A stretch of 64,000 nt of DNA from Gordonia sp. OPL2 (lineage in GTDB: Bacteria; Actinomycetota; Actinomycetes; Mycobacteriales; Mycobacteriaceae), in the NCBI RefSeq assembly GCF_003797825.1, contig NZ_RKME01000003.1, positions 207,804-271,803 on the forward strand. The letters run 5' to 3'. Both the position numbers and the translations under genes were made by a program. Positions 1 through 8,920 of this stretch are shown here, in pieces; the first letter of the stretch is position 1; each line of letters opens with the position of its first letter. Under the pieces are notes generated by a model. It made no database searches. It saw nothing but the letters and a program-made list of their open reading frames with translations, and was not told where the DNA came from.

Positions 1-53
1 ACGGGCTCGCCCGTGTCCGTTATGACCGTATTTGCGCGCTAGGGGAGGCCGCC

Positions 54-1838
54 ATGGAGCAGTATTCCACTCCGTCGAATCTGTCCATCGAGGACAAGGC
101 GACGACCGTCGACAGCATCCTCCGGTATCGGGCCGAGCGGCCGACGATGCCGTTGTTCCGGAAACGTTCGGGCAACCAGTGGATCAACGTGACCGCCAAG
201 CAGTTCGTCGACGAGGTCGACGCCGTCGCCAAGGGCCTGATCGCCTCGGGTGTGAAACCTGGTGAGCGCGTCGCGATCCTGTCGTCGACCCGCTACGAGT
301 GGACCGTCCTCGACTATGCGATCTGGCGCGCGGGCGCCACGACGGTCGCGATCTACGAGACGTCGGCACCCGATCAGGTCAAGTGGATCCTCGAGGATTC
401 CGGTACCGCTCTGCTGTTCGTGGAGCAGCAGGCGCACCACACCAAACACCTCGGCGTCATCGAGGAGGCCCCCGACCTGCGCGAGACGCTGATCATCGAC
501 GAGCAGGCGCTCGCGACGATCACCAAGCGGGGCGCCGAGATCGCCGACGCCGAACTCGACGAGCGGCATGCGAACGCACTGTCGTCCGACGCGGCGACCC
601 TGATTTACACCTCCGGGACCACCGGACGGCCCAAGGGGGTCGTCCTCACCCACGCCAACTTCCTGGCCGAGTGTGCCGCGACCCGCGACGCCGTCGGCGC
701 AGGTCTCGTCGAGGGCAAGTCCACCCTGCTCTTCCTCCCGCTCGCGCATGTGTTCGCCCGCGTGGTCGCCGTCGGATGCGTCGAGAACGGCGTCATCCTC
801 GGACACACCAACGACATCCCGAATCTGATCGAGGATCTCGGAACGTTCAAGCCGAACTATGTGCTGTCGGTGCCTCGTGTGTTCGAGAAGGTCTACAACT
901 CCGCCAAGCAGAAGGCCTACGACGGCGGCAAGGGCAGCATCTTCGATCGTGCCGCCGACACCGCGATCGAGTACAGCAAGGCCCTCGAGACCGGCGGGGC
1001 GGGACTCGGACTCAAGCTCAAGCACGCCCTGTTCGACCGACTCGTCTACGGCAAGCTCCGTGCGGCGCTCGGTGGACAGTGTGAAGGCGCCATCTCCGGC
1101 GGCGCTCCCCTGGGTGCGCGCCTGGGCCACTTCTTCCGCGGCGTCGGCATCCCGGTCTACGAGGGTTACGGCCTGTCGGAGACCACGGCGGCGGTCACCG
1201 CGAACAACGAGGAGCACCAGAAGGTCGGATCGGTCGGCCGGCCGGTCCCGGGCGTCACGGTCGCGATCGCCGACGACGGTGAGGTGCTGTTGCAGGGCCC
1301 CGTGGTGTTCGGCGGCTACTGGAAGAACGAGAAGGCCACCGGTGAGGCGATCATCGACGGGTGGTTCCACACCGGCGACATCGGTCGCCTCGACGACGGC
1401 TATCTCTTCATCACCGGCCGCAAGAAGGAACTGATCGTCACCGCCGGCGGAAAGAACGTGTCCCCCGCACAGCTCGAGGACACCATCCGGGCACACCCGA
1501 TGGTGAGCCAGTGCCTCGTCGTCGGCGACAACAAGCCGTTCATCGCGGCCCTGATCACCCTCGACGTCGAGGCCGTGCCTGGCTGGCTCGACCGTCACGG
1601 ACTCCCCGCCGACACGTCGCTCGCCGATCTCGCCGGCAATGCCGACCTCAATGCGGAGATCGACGCCGCCGTGAAGGAGGCGAACACCAAGGTGTCCAAC
1701 GCGGAGGCGATCAAGAAGTTCGCCATCCTCGACACCGACTTCACCATCGAGTCCGGCGAACTGACCCCGACGCTGAAGTTGAAGCGCAACGTCATCCACG
1801 ACGCGCACAATCGCGCCATCGCCGATCTCTACACCTGA
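54..1838 (+). CDS. fadD15: Long-chain fatty-acid--CoA ligase, FadD15-like
   Basis: This 594-residue AMP-forming ligase should activate long-chain fatty acids with ATP and CoA to acyl-CoA. The adenylate-binding loop YTSGTTGRPKG lies near residues 185-195. The A5 motif GYGLSETTA is near 372, the HTGDIG hinge region near 440, and a C-terminal TPTLKLKR segment carries the candidate catalytic lysine. Length and motif order match the FadD15 subgroup of about 600 residues. The ATG start has a strong ribosome site, GGGGAGG, a few bases upstream (43-49). Only 53 bases of upstream sequence are present, so its promoter cannot be judged. A strong hairpin follows the stop. The family is certain; substrate chain length is inferred. 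Confidence 0.93.
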   Translation: MEQYSTPSNLSIEDKATTVDSILRYRAERPTMPLFRKRSGNQWINVTAKQFVDEVDAVAKGLIASGVKPGERVAILSSTRYEWTVLDYAIWRAGATTVAIYETSAPDQVKWILEDSGTALLFVEQQAHHTKHLGVIEEAPDLRETLIIDEQALATITKRGAEIADAELDERHANALSSDAATLIYTSGTTGRPKGVVLTHANFLAECAATRDAVGAGLVEGKSTLLFLPLAHVFARVVAVGCVENGVILGHTNDIPNLIEDLGTFKPNYVLSVPRVFEKVYNSAKQKAYDGGKGSIFDRAADTAIEYSKALETGGAGLGLKLKHALFDRLVYGKLRAALGGQCEGAISGGAPLGARLGHFFRGVGIPVYEGYGLSETTAAVTANNEEHQKVGSVGRPVPGVTVAIADDGEVLLQGPVVFGGYWKNEKATGEAIIDGWFHTGDIGRLDDGYLFITGRKKELIVTAGGKNVSPAQLEDTIRAHPMVSQCLVVGDNKPFIAALITLDVEAVPGWLDRHGLPADTSLADLAGNADLNAEIDAAVKEANTKVSNAEAIKKFAILDTDFTIESGELTPTLKLKRNVIHDAHNRAIADLYT

Positions 1839-1845
1839 GTCACCC

Positions 1846-1889
1846 GCCTCCGCCCGGCACCACGATTCGTCGCGGTGCCGGGCGGAGGC
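1846..1889 (+). terminator. Hairpin terminator after fadD15
   Basis: A perfect 16-bp inverted repeat (1846-1861 pairing with 1874-1889) encloses a 12-base loop, eight bases after the fadD15 stop. No T-run follows, which is common for actinobacterial hairpin terminators. It separates fadD15 from the next transcription unit. Confidence 0.8.
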
Positions 1890-1954
1890 ATGTCGGCGTG
1901 ATGTGCGCGCGGCTGTTCGGCTCGCATCCTGACCGCTGGGTAGGGTGACATGCG

Positions 1955-3142
1955 ATGAACCGAGATCTCGCCATCGACGCGACACGGGGACTCGCGATCT
2001 GGAGCATGATCTCGCTGCATTTCGCCGATGGCACCCTCATCGCGTCGCCGACCCACGCCTATCCCTACGTGGACGGCATGTCGGCTTTCGTACTGCTGTC
2101 GGGTCTGGTGCTGGGCCTCGTCTACCGCCGCTGGATCGAACGCCACTCGCTCGGGTACGCCTATCGGCGACTCACCCGCCGGCTGATCGTCCTCTATGTC
2201 TGCCAGTTGACCATCGCCCTCGTCGCAGTCGCCGCAGCCGTCGAGGGTCATCGCTGGCTGACCCTGCTGCTCCCCATCGACGGCTGGTCGCAAGGCCTCG
2301 AGCTCGCGTTCACCATGCGCTATCTGCCCAGTGGCGGAAACATCCTGTTGCTCTACATGGTGCTGATGGCATCGGCGTATTTGCTGTTCCCCGTGCTCAT
2401 GCGTGGCTGGTGGGCGGCGATCCTCATGGCGTCGCTCGCCCTCTATGTGATCTCTGTCGTGTGGTCCCCCGACTGGTTCTATCTGACCGCCTACATGGCC
2501 GGTCCGCGTATCCAGAATTGGGCGGCCTGGCAGATCATGTTCGTACCCGCGGTGGTGATCGGATGGAAGTGGCGGGACTGGAACGTCGCCGACCGCATCG
2601 ACCGCACCCTGCCGGCGATCGTCGCCGTCGCCGTCGGAGTCGCGCTGTTCCTGCACTTCACGGTCGACACCGGACCGTGGACACACATCGAACCCGCTGT
2701 CGCGGACAAACTCGACTTCCGACCGGCACGCGTGATCGGCGCCTGGCTGGCGATACCGGCGGTGTACGGCATCTTCCGTGCGCTGCTGCGTTGGTGGCAC
2801 AAGGATTGGTTGCGGCCGCTGGTCATGACCGGCACCCGGAGTCTCGATTCGTATGTTCTGCAGGCGATCGCGCTGGTGATCGTGCCCATTCACATCGCCC
2901 ATCGGCCGTGGGGGTCGATGACCAATGCCTGCGTCGTCGTCGTGGTGTTCGGACTGTGTTGGGCGTGGTCGGAGTTCCGCGCGGCCTACGGCGTCGACAA
3001 ACTCCACCGCCTCCCGATCATCACCGCCGAGCACCTCGCCGCGATGCGTCGACGGCCGCCTCCGGTCGCCCGGCAGCTCGCCGAGCCGATCGATCCGCCC
3101 CGGACTCGCTCATCCGATGTCACGACCGTGGGAGTGCCATGA
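1955..3142 (+). CDS. OpgC-like integral membrane protein
   Basis: This 395-residue polytopic membrane protein has about ten hydrophobic segments from residue 10 to about 345, then a basic, proline-rich cytoplasmic-looking tail. The start of the protein, RDLAIDATRG followed by a hydrophobic segment, resembles the OpgC family (related to acyltransferase-3 proteins), members of which succinylate periplasmic glucans in Proteobacteria. Actinobacteria do not make those glucans, so the acceptor here is unknown; a cell-envelope glycan is a reasonable guess. The stop overlaps the next start as ATGA, so the two genes are translationally coupled. Confidence 0.8.
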   Translation: MNRDLAIDATRGLAIWSMISLHFADGTLIASPTHAYPYVDGMSAFVLLSGLVLGLVYRRWIERHSLGYAYRRLTRRLIVLYVCQLTIALVAVAAAVEGHRWLTLLLPIDGWSQGLELAFTMRYLPSGGNILLLYMVLMASAYLLFPVLMRGWWAAILMASLALYVISVVWSPDWFYLTAYMAGPRIQNWAAWQIMFVPAVVIGWKWRDWNVADRIDRTLPAIVAVAVGVALFLHFTVDTGPWTHIEPAVADKLDFRPARVIGAWLAIPAVYGIFRALLRWWHKDWLRPLVMTGTRSLDSYVLQAIALVIVPIHIAHRPWGSMTNACVVVVVFGLCWAWSEFRAAYGVDKLHRLPIITAEHLAAMRRRPPPVARQLAEPIDPPRTRSSDVTTVGVP

Positions 3143-4356
3143 CCGCAGGTCCCTATCCGGTCGATCCGCGGACGGTCGGTGATCGCACCCTCTGCGTGCA
3201 CGCCGGCAACTCGGTGTCCGAGTCCGGGGCCATCAGGACACCGATCACGATGGCCAACTCGTATCACCTCCCCGACGATCCGTCGACGATGGACTGGTCG
3301 GGCACCGACCGTCTCTTCTATTCGCGCAATTCGGGTGCCAACCAGATCGCCTTGCAGGACAAGCTCGCCGCGCTCGACCGCGGTGAGGAGGCGGTGGCAC
3401 TCGCCTCCGGCGTCGCCGCGCTCCACGCGATCTTCTTCACGCACGTGTCCGCCGGTGACCATGTCGTGGTGTCCGACACGACCTATGAGGCCACCTACAA
3501 GCTCTGGTCCACGCTGCTCCCCCGCAAGTACGGCATCGAGGCGACCTTCGTCGACGTCACCGATCACGACGCGGTGCGGGCGGCGATCCGGCCGACGACC
3601 CGGCTCGTCGTGACCGAGGCCGTCGCCAATCCGACCACGAAGGTCGCCGACATCGCCGCGCTCGCCGACATCGCGCACGACAAGGGCGCGTTGCTGGTGG
3701 TGGACTCGACCTTCACTCCACCTCCCCTGTATCGGCCGCTGACCGACGGCGCCGATCTGGTCGCCCACTCGCTGACGAAGTACATCAACGGCCACGGCGA
3801 TGCCATGGGTGGAGCGGTCATCGGCCGGCGCGAGCTCATCGAACCGATCCGCGCCGAGGCGATGGTGGACGTCGGCGGAGTGATCTCGCCGTTCAACGCA
3901 TGGCTCATCTCGCGCGGCGCGATCACACTGCCCTTGCGTCTGGCGGCGCATCAGTCGTCGGCGCAGCGCCTGGCCGCGATGCTCGCCGACGACGACCGGA
4001 TCGCCTTCGTCGCGTACCCGGGCCTGCCCACCCATCCCCAACACGACCTCGCCACACGACAATTCGGTGGGCGCGGATTCGGCGGGATGATGGCGTTCGC
4101 CGTCCGTGGCACACCGGCCGACCAGAATCGGTTCGTCTCGAACCTGCGGGTGATCACCTCCGCCGTATCCCTGGGACACGACGAGTCGCTGATCGTGCAT
4201 GTCGGCACCGACGGTCCGCGCGTGGCCGCCTACCCCGAGGAGTTCCGACGATACGGCCACCTGCGCTTCTCGGTCGGTCTCGAGGATCCCGACGACCTCG
4301 AGCACGACCTGCGGTCGGCGCTCGACGCCACCTTCGGTCGGCGCCCCCACCGCTGA
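3139..4356 (+). CDS. Cys/Met metabolism PLP-dependent enzyme (trans-sulfuration family)
   Basis: A 405-residue fold-type I PLP enzyme of the cystathionine gamma-synthase/lyase, methionine gamma-lyase and O-acylhomoserine sulfhydrylase family. The PLP lysine sits in HSLTKYINGHGD at about K214. The conserved region normally reading Y-x-R-x-x-N-P is present as YSRNSGANQ near residue 61, so it is not a textbook member. The start is ATG 3139 inside the ATGA overlap with the OpgC-like gene. No cysteine or methionine pathway gene adjoins it, so the exact reaction (gamma-elimination, gamma-replacement or beta-elimination) is not assignable from sequence alone. Confidence 0.85.
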   Translation: MTAGPYPVDPRTVGDRTLCVHAGNSVSESGAIRTPITMANSYHLPDDPSTMDWSGTDRLFYSRNSGANQIALQDKLAALDRGEEAVALASGVAALHAIFFTHVSAGDHVVVSDTTYEATYKLWSTLLPRKYGIEATFVDVTDHDAVRAAIRPTTRLVVTEAVANPTTKVADIAALADIAHDKGALLVVDSTFTPPPLYRPLTDGADLVAHSLTKYINGHGDAMGGAVIGRRELIEPIRAEAMVDVGGVISPFNAWLISRGAITLPLRLAAHQSSAQRLAAMLADDDRIAFVAYPGLPTHPQHDLATRQFGGRGFGGMMAFAVRGTPADQNRFVSNLRVITSAVSLGHDESLIVHVGTDGPRVAAYPEEFRRYGHLRFSVGLEDPDDLEHDLRSALDATFGRRPHR

Positions 4357-4374
4357 ACCGCGACCCGCACCGTA

Positions 4375-4510
4375 GGTCAAGTAGCGCCGAACGAGCGAGC
4401 CCAACCCCCACCGCCGGTCGAGTAGCGACGAGCGAGCGAAGCGAGCCCGCCCCCCACCGCCGGTCGAGTAGCGACGAGCGAGCGAAGCGAGCCCGACGCG
4501 TATCGAGACC
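4375..4510. repeat. Three tandem copies of a dispersed ~49-bp element
   Basis: Three copies begin at GGTC 4375, 4416 and 4462, spaced 41 and 46 bp apart. The last is the complete form (4462-4510), running from GGTCGAGTAGCGACGAGC to TATCGAGACC; the first is degenerate and shorter. The ends form an imperfect inverted repeat. The array fills the gap between two convergent genes. A further copy, in reverse orientation, lies at 21754-21801. It looks like a REP/MITE-type intergenic element, possibly acting as a transcription end or nucleoid-protein site. Confidence 0.85.
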
Positions 4511-4517
4511 CCCCGAT

Positions 4518-6032
4518 TCAGCTCGCCTCGAACAGGATTCCACGACCGATGGCCTCGCGCACCACGGGCATCGCCGCCTGCGCAAGCGCATCGGGATCCA
4601 CCCCGTGGAAGCCGGCGAGCAACTCGATGAGTGCGCCGAGGGGGACCTGTCCTCGGCATCCCGCCAGCAGGGCCCGCGACACCTCGTCCACCCCGAGGAC
4701 GGCGCCCGGACCGCCGGGGCGGCGCACCGTCGCCGCCAGGTGTTGCCATCCGTCCTCACCCGGCAGCGACTGCTCCTCGAGGAACACCGGGGACGTCGCC
4801 AACCGAACACCCAGGAGATCGGAGTCGGACCGTGACCGCAGATAATGCCGGCGCGCGAGAAATGCCTGCGCCTCCGGTCCGGTGACCTCCTCGCCTGCGC
4901 CGACGATCTCCTCGATCACCTGATCGGGGTCTCTGCCTCGGTCTCCGGACTCCTTGCGGCGCAACGTCATCAGACCCATACCGATCCCGGCGACCCCCTG
5001 GTCGGCGAACCAGTCGAGCCATTGGGCGCCGCGGTCGGCAGCGGCATCGGCGGACTCACCGGCGTCGGACAACCACAGCGAGATGTAGCTGATGGGATCG
5101 GCGAGCTCGCGTTGCACCACCCACGCATCGAGGTCGGTGCCCGCCAGCCACCCCCGAACACGGTCACGCCAATCGGACTCGGTGGGGACGATCCAGTTCG
5201 CCAGGATCTGAGCGGTGCCACCGGGTTCCAGATGATCCGGGAGTGCTCGGATCAGATCGGCGCACAAGCTGTCGCCCACCATCCCGGAGTCACGGTAGAT
5301 GTAGTCCTGCGCACCGGCGCCGACGACGAACGGCGGATTCGACACGATGAGGTCGAATCTCTCCCCGGCCACCGGCTCGAACAGGCTGCCCGCGCGCAGA
5401 TCCCAGTGCATGCCGTTCAGTCGCGCGGTGGCCGCCGCCAGCGACAACGCCCGCGGGTTGGTATCGGTGGCGACGATCTCGTCAGAGTGTGCGTCGAGAT
5501 GCAGAGCCTGGATACCGCAACCGGTTCCGATGTCGAGCGCCCGCCGGACGGGTGATCGGATGACGGCGCGCGCCAACGACACCGACGCACCCCCGATGCC
5601 GAGCACGTGCTCGCGGTCGACGGGGCCTGATCGCATCACGGCGTCCTGATCGGACACGACCAGGTACTCGCCGACGTCGTCGGCGTGCGGCCGGATGTCG
5701 AGGGCCGCCCGGAGGTGTCCGTCGACCGACTCGAGGACCCCGTGCGCTGTCAGAACGTCCGGCCCTGCCGTCGGGAACGCTTGCGTGACAGCGGAAACCG
5801 ACTCGTCGGAGCCCAGGAGGAACAGCCGCACGATGGTGGCCAGCGCGGTTCGATCAGTCTCCGCCGTCCTCGTCGAGTGCATCGCCGGCCACCACACGCC
5901 GCGGCCGAGAGCCTCGTTGGCGTCCTCGCCGAGGAGTCCGGCGACGCCGTCGGTCGTGTATCCCGCGGCCCGGAGGTCCGCACCCAGAGCATCGACGATC
6001 CTCTCGTCGGACAACGGCGTCCCGGCGGTCAT
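4518..6032 (-). CDS. Class I SAM-dependent methyltransferase
   Basis: A 504-residue protein with a central Rossmann methyltransferase domain. SAM motif I reads DIGTGCG (residues 167-173). The NPPF motif (232-235) marks an N-methyltransferase of the HemK/RlmG/PrmC type that modifies glutamine side chains or nucleobases. An N-terminal region of about 130 residues and a C-terminal region of about 200 residues flank it, as in actinobacterial two-accessory-domain methyltransferases. The ATG start at 6032 overlaps the stop of the upstream small HTH gene by four bases, so they form one operon. The target is unknown; rRNA or a protein is likely. Confidence 0.85.
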   Translation of the reverse strand: MTAGTPLSDERIVDALGADLRAAGYTTDGVAGLLGEDANEALGRGVWWPAMHSTRTAETDRTALATIVRLFLLGSDESVSAVTQAFPTAGPDVLTAHGVLESVDGHLRAALDIRPHADDVGEYLVVSDQDAVMRSGPVDREHVLGIGGASVSLARAVIRSPVRRALDIGTGCGIQALHLDAHSDEIVATDTNPRALSLAAATARLNGMHWDLRAGSLFEPVAGERFDLIVSNPPFVVGAGAQDYIYRDSGMVGDSLCADLIRALPDHLEPGGTAQILANWIVPTESDWRDRVRGWLAGTDLDAWVVQRELADPISYISLWLSDAGESADAAADRGAQWLDWFADQGVAGIGMGLMTLRRKESGDRGRDPDQVIEEIVGAGEEVTGPEAQAFLARRHYLRSRSDSDLLGVRLATSPVFLEEQSLPGEDGWQHLAATVRRPGGPGAVLGVDEVSRALLAGCRGQVPLGALIELLAGFHGVDPDALAQAAMPVVREAIGRGILFEAS

Positions 6033-6226
6033 CCGACCTTCCGATACTTCTTGTGCATCGCCTGCTTGGACACTCCGAGCAACGTACCGATCTCCGCCCA
6101 GGACAAGCCCGCATGACGTGCCCGCCGCACAGCCACCTCTTCGTCACGGGCGAGGTCGCGGCGCCTCGCCGCGATCCTGGCCAGCTCGTCGATCGGCGTG
6201 CCGTCGTCGTCGAATCCGGTTCTCAT
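6029..6226 (-). CDS. Small helix-turn-helix protein (65 aa)
   Basis: A 65-residue basic protein whose last 25 residues form a clear helix-turn-helix: LSWAEIGTLLGVSKQAMHKK. The first half (about residues 10-35) is arginine- and acid-rich and probably helical. The chosen start is ATG 6226; an in-frame extension to 6325 would run through the divergent promoter and is unlikely. It overlaps the methyltransferase gene by four bases and shares the intergenic region with ohrR. It may regulate its own operon; an inverted repeat at 6256-6273 is a candidate site. Small HTH proteins of this kind are frequent in Actinobacteria and mostly uncharacterised. Confidence 0.7.
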   Translation of the reverse strand: MRTGFDDDGTPIDELARIAARRRDLARDEEVAVRRARHAGLSWAEIGTLLGVSKQAMHKKYRKVG

Positions 6227-6255
6227 GGTTCCAGGGTGCCCATCGGCCTCGCCTT

Positions 6256-6273
6256 CGTCAACTCTGGTTGACG
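6256..6273. promoter_or_regulatory. Inverted repeat between HTH gene and ohrR
   Basis: CGTCAAC and GTTGACG are perfect 7-bp arms separated by TCTG. The right arm contains the TTGACG -35 hexamer proposed for ohrR. It could be an operator for the small HTH protein, or simply two back-to-back -35 elements (TTGAC on both strands) for the divergent genes. Confidence 0.5.
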
Positions 6274-6322
6274 AACACCCCTCGGATCGGGTTATCTGTT
6301 GCGCAACAATGTTGTGCACAAC
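6268..6322 (+). promoter_or_regulatory. ohrR-ohr promoter with two OhrR-type operator palindromes
   Basis: A -35 TTGACG (6268-6273), an 18-bp spacer and a -10 TTATCT (6292-6297) form a convincing promoter. Immediately downstream are two palindromes, GTTGCGCAAC (6298-6307) and GTTGTGCACAAC (6311-6322), which overlap the expected start of transcription. The location and dyad symmetry are what a MarR-family OhrR repressor dimer would bind. Function is inferred from position and symmetry. Confidence 0.75.
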
Positions 6323-6345
6323 CAATGTGCGCTATGGTGGTCGTC

Positions 6346-6873
6346 GTGACCTCCGTTCGGCTCGACGACCAGCTCTGCTTCGCCCTGTACACCGCCTCCC
6401 GCGCGGTGATCGCGGCGCAGCGTCCGGGTCTGCGCGATCTGGGGCTCACCTATCCGCAGTACCTCGCGATGCTGGTGCTCTGGGAAGAGGGCGACATCAC
6501 GGTCGGCAGGCTGTGTCGCCGACTACACCTGGACTCCGGAACGGTGTCGCCGCTGCTGCGACGACTCGAGGCACTCGGATATCTCACGCGAGTGCGATCC
6601 GACACCGACGAGCGTTCGGTCACGGTCGCGTTGACGCCCGAGGGCATCGCCCTGGGCGGACGGGCGGACTGTGTCTACGAATCGTTGACCGCGGCGATCG
6701 CCGATGCCGCCGCCGAGGAGCCGGATGCGCCCGGCCCCGAGACCGAGAACGACGAGCGTGCCTCGTTCGATCCCGCCTCACTCATCGCGTTGCGCACCAC
6801 CCTGCACGACCTCACCGACGAGCTGCGTCGCCACCTCGACGCACCCGCCCCATCGAAAGGAACCCGATCATGA
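6346..6873 (+). CDS. ohrR: OhrR, MarR-family organic hydroperoxide sensor
   Basis: A winged-helix MarR-family repressor of about 175 residues. The peroxide-sensing cysteine is in LDDQLCFALY (residue 11 with this start), the same context as the reactive cysteine of Bacillus OhrR. The recognition helix region LDSGTVSPLLRRLE and the wing TDERSVTVAL are intact. The C-terminus is longer than in most OhrR proteins and contains an acidic, proline-rich insert near residues 125-140. GTG 6346 is preferred because it gives the usual spacing to the cysteine; ATG 6334 or 6325 are in frame. Its stop overlaps the ohr start (ATGA). It should repress ohr until the cysteine is oxidised. Confidence 0.9.
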   Translation: MTSVRLDDQLCFALYTASRAVIAAQRPGLRDLGLTYPQYLAMLVLWEEGDITVGRLCRRLHLDSGTVSPLLRRLEALGYLTRVRSDTDERSVTVALTPEGIALGGRADCVYESLTAAIADAAAEEPDAPGPETENDERASFDPASLIALRTTLHDLTDELRRHLDAPAPSKGTRS

Positions 6874-7292
6874 AAGCCATCTACACCGCAGAGGCCCTGG
6901 CGACCGGCGACGGCCGCAACGGCCACGCACGCACGTCCGACGGAAAGATCGATCTGGATCTGGACATGCCGAAGGAACTCGGCGGCTCCGGGGTGGGCAC
7001 CAATCCTGAGCAGCTGTTCGCGGCCGGCTACGCGGCCTGCTTCCACAGCGCCCTGCGCCTGGTGGCCGGACAGGCGGGCGCCGACGTCACCGACTCCGCC
7101 GTCGGAGCGCGGGTGTCGTTGGGTTCGACCGACAACGGCGGCTTCGGTCTCGCGGTCGAGCTCGAGGTGACCCTGCCGGCCGTCGACGACGCCACCGCGA
7201 AGTCGCTGGTGGACAAGGCCCATGAGGTCTGCCCCTATTCGAATGCCACCCGCGGCAACATCGACGTCACGCTCACCCTCGCCGACGACTGA
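6870..7292 (+). CDS. ohr: Ohr, organic hydroperoxide reductase
   Basis: A 140-residue OsmC/Ohr-family peroxidase. It reduces organic hydroperoxides with a pair of cysteines, here C57 in YAACFHSAL and C121 in EVCPYSNATRGN. Both surrounding motifs are typical of the Ohr branch rather than OsmC. In this family electrons come from lipoylated proteins. The gene follows ohrR with an ATGA overlap and an SD-like AAAGGAA upstream, so both are made from the same promoter under OhrR control. Length matches the family. Confidence 0.95.
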   Translation: MKAIYTAEALATGDGRNGHARTSDGKIDLDLDMPKELGGSGVGTNPEQLFAAGYAACFHSALRLVAGQAGADVTDSAVGARVSLGSTDNGGFGLAVELEVTLPAVDDATAKSLVDKAHEVCPYSNATRGNIDVTLTLADD

Positions 7293-7341
7293 GGACATCG
7301 ATCGAGCCGATCATTCCGCCCGTTCCACAGTGAGGACATTC

Positions 7342-7752
7342 ATGGCCCCGACGGCATTCGCCCGCACCACTGATACCCAGTCCCGCCCCCGACGGCTTGC
7401 CCGCCTCGCCCTCGGCGGCATCCTGACCACCGCCGGGATCGGTCACATGACCTTCCAGCGCAAGGAGTTCCAGGCACAGGTCCCGGATTTCGTCCCGCTG
7501 TCGCCGGACGCCACCGTCCTGGCCTCCGGCGTCGCCGAGATCGGGCTGGGACTCGCCCTCGTGGCGCTGCCCGAGCACCGACGGACGACAGGTGCGGCTG
7601 CCGCGGCCTTCTTCGTCGCGGTGTTCCCGGGCAACATCCACCAATACCGCAGCAAGATCGACGCCTTCGGTCTCGACACCGACCGCAAGCGCTTCGTCCG
7701 GCTGTTCGGTCAGCCGGCCCTGGTGGCTCTCGCCCTGGCCGCCCGCGGCTGA
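7342..7752 (+). CDS. DoxX-like small membrane protein
   Basis: A 136-residue protein with about four hydrophobic segments starting near residues 22, 62, 84 and 122. GGILTTAGIGHMTF near the start and VFPGNIHQY near residue 94 are typical of DoxX/DUF4267-type membrane proteins. Some DoxX proteins take part in oxidative-stress responses with superoxide dismutase partners. Here it sits 49 bp after ohr in the same direction and may be co-transcribed with the peroxide module. The function is not established. Confidence 0.75.
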   Translation: MAPTAFARTTDTQSRPRRLARLALGGILTTAGIGHMTFQRKEFQAQVPDFVPLSPDATVLASGVAEIGLGLALVALPEHRRTTGAAAAAFFVAVFPGNIHQYRSKIDAFGLDTDRKRFVRLFGQPALVALALAARG

Positions 7753-7821
7753 TCCGAACCGACCTCGCCGGGAGTTCTCGTCATGAGGCAACCCGGCGCC
7801 GCGGCACCTCGACGACGATGA

Positions 7822-8874
7822 TCATCGGGGTGCCGCAGTCGTCCGCCGGACCACCAGTTCGGGGGTGTGCCGATACACCCGCTGCGGGGCGGTCAATCGC
7901 TCCATGCGCTGCAGGACGAACTTCGCGGCCTGGGCACCCACGGTGAAGTTTCCGTTGTCGACCGATGTCAGCGAGATGTGCCGCAGACTCGCCAGTTGCG
8001 TGTCGTCGTAGCCGATCAGCGACAGATTCCCGGGGATCGAGATGCCCCGATCGTCGGCGGCCGACATGGCCCCCAGACTCGCCATGTCGTTGAAGGCAAG
8101 GATTGCGGTCGGCGGTGCAGCGGCATCGAGAAGTCGTGCCGTCGCGGCGTACCCGCCGTCCTCGGTGGTACCGCCGTATTCGATCGCGATCGACTCGACC
8201 GGCAGACCCGACGCGGCAATGGTCTCCTCGAACCCCTGCCGTCGGAGCCGACCCACCATCCCCGGCCCCTGGATGTGCGCCAGCCGCCGATGCCCCAGTG
8301 CCAGAAGGTGTTCGGTGGCGATCCGCGCTCCGACCACGTCGTCGTCGACGGCGATGTCGATCGTCGGCAGATCGGGTTCGAGGGTGCCGGCGAGCACCAC
8401 CGGGATCGACCGGGCCGCGCGTTCGACGTCGACACGGGCATCGGTCGTGCCGACGACCACGAGCCCGTCCACCTGGCGCGACAGCATCGTCTCGACGGTG
8501 TCCCGGCCGACCTGATGGTCGAGACGACTGTCGACGAGGATCGGTGCGATGTCGACCGCGTCGAAGGTGGTGGCGAGGCCCTCGAGAAGATCGACGTACC
8601 ACGGATTGCGCAGATCGTTGATCACGACGCCGACCGTCCCACTGCGAGCCTGCGACAGCCCGCGCGCGATGGAATTCGGTCGATAGCCGAGTTCGGCCAT
8701 CGCGGCGCGGACACGCGTGCGGCGCTCGTCGCTGACGTTGGGTTCGTCGCGCAGGACGCGCGAGACCACGGACTTGGAGACGCCGGCGTGGGCCGCGACG
8801 TCACGGATCGTCGCAGCTCGTCGCCCGCCGAGGTTTCCGCTCGCGCCGCCCGCGGGCGCATCGTCGACACTCAC
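7822..8874 (-). CDS. LacI-family transcriptional regulator 1
   Basis: A 350-residue LacI/GalR repressor. The helix-turn-helix ATIRDVAAHAGVSKSVVSRVL lies near residues 20-40, followed by the hinge helix YRPNSIARGLS. A periplasmic-binding-protein-like sensor domain fills the rest, with the conserved IGYDDTQLA near residue 290. The start is GTG 8874, with an AGGA about nine bases upstream; longer frames run into the divergent operator region. It is divergent from the dehydrogenase at 8977, with a perfect 14-bp palindrome between them. It probably represses the sugar/cyclitol operon and responds to its substrate or an intermediate. Confidence 0.9.
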   Translation of the reverse strand: MSVDDAPAGGASGNLGGRRAATIRDVAAHAGVSKSVVSRVLRDEPNVSDERRTRVRAAMAELGYRPNSIARGLSQARSGTVGVVINDLRNPWYVDLLEGLATTFDAVDIAPILVDSRLDHQVGRDTVETMLSRQVDGLVVVGTTDARVDVERAARSIPVVLAGTLEPDLPTIDIAVDDDVVGARIATEHLLALGHRRLAHIQGPGMVGRLRRQGFEETIAASGLPVESIAIEYGGTTEDGGYAATARLLDAAAPPTAILAFNDMASLGAMSAADDRGISIPGNLSLIGYDDTQLASLRHISLTSVDNGNFTVGAQAAKFVLQRMERLTAPQRVYRHTPELVVRRTTAAPR

Positions 8875-8920
8875 AACCGCACATCCTATTGCTCTGGTGA
8901 TCTGGACCACGTATGGTGAC

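Noticed and set aside
39..1985. A 648-codon open frame on the minus strand opposite fadD15
   Set aside because: It is the antisense shadow of a strongly supported gene, with arginine/valine-rich sequence and no family motif; long shadows are normal at this GC content.
4375..4510. Insertion sequence
   Set aside because: The element is only about 49 bp, carries no transposase, and its copies lie wholly between genes.
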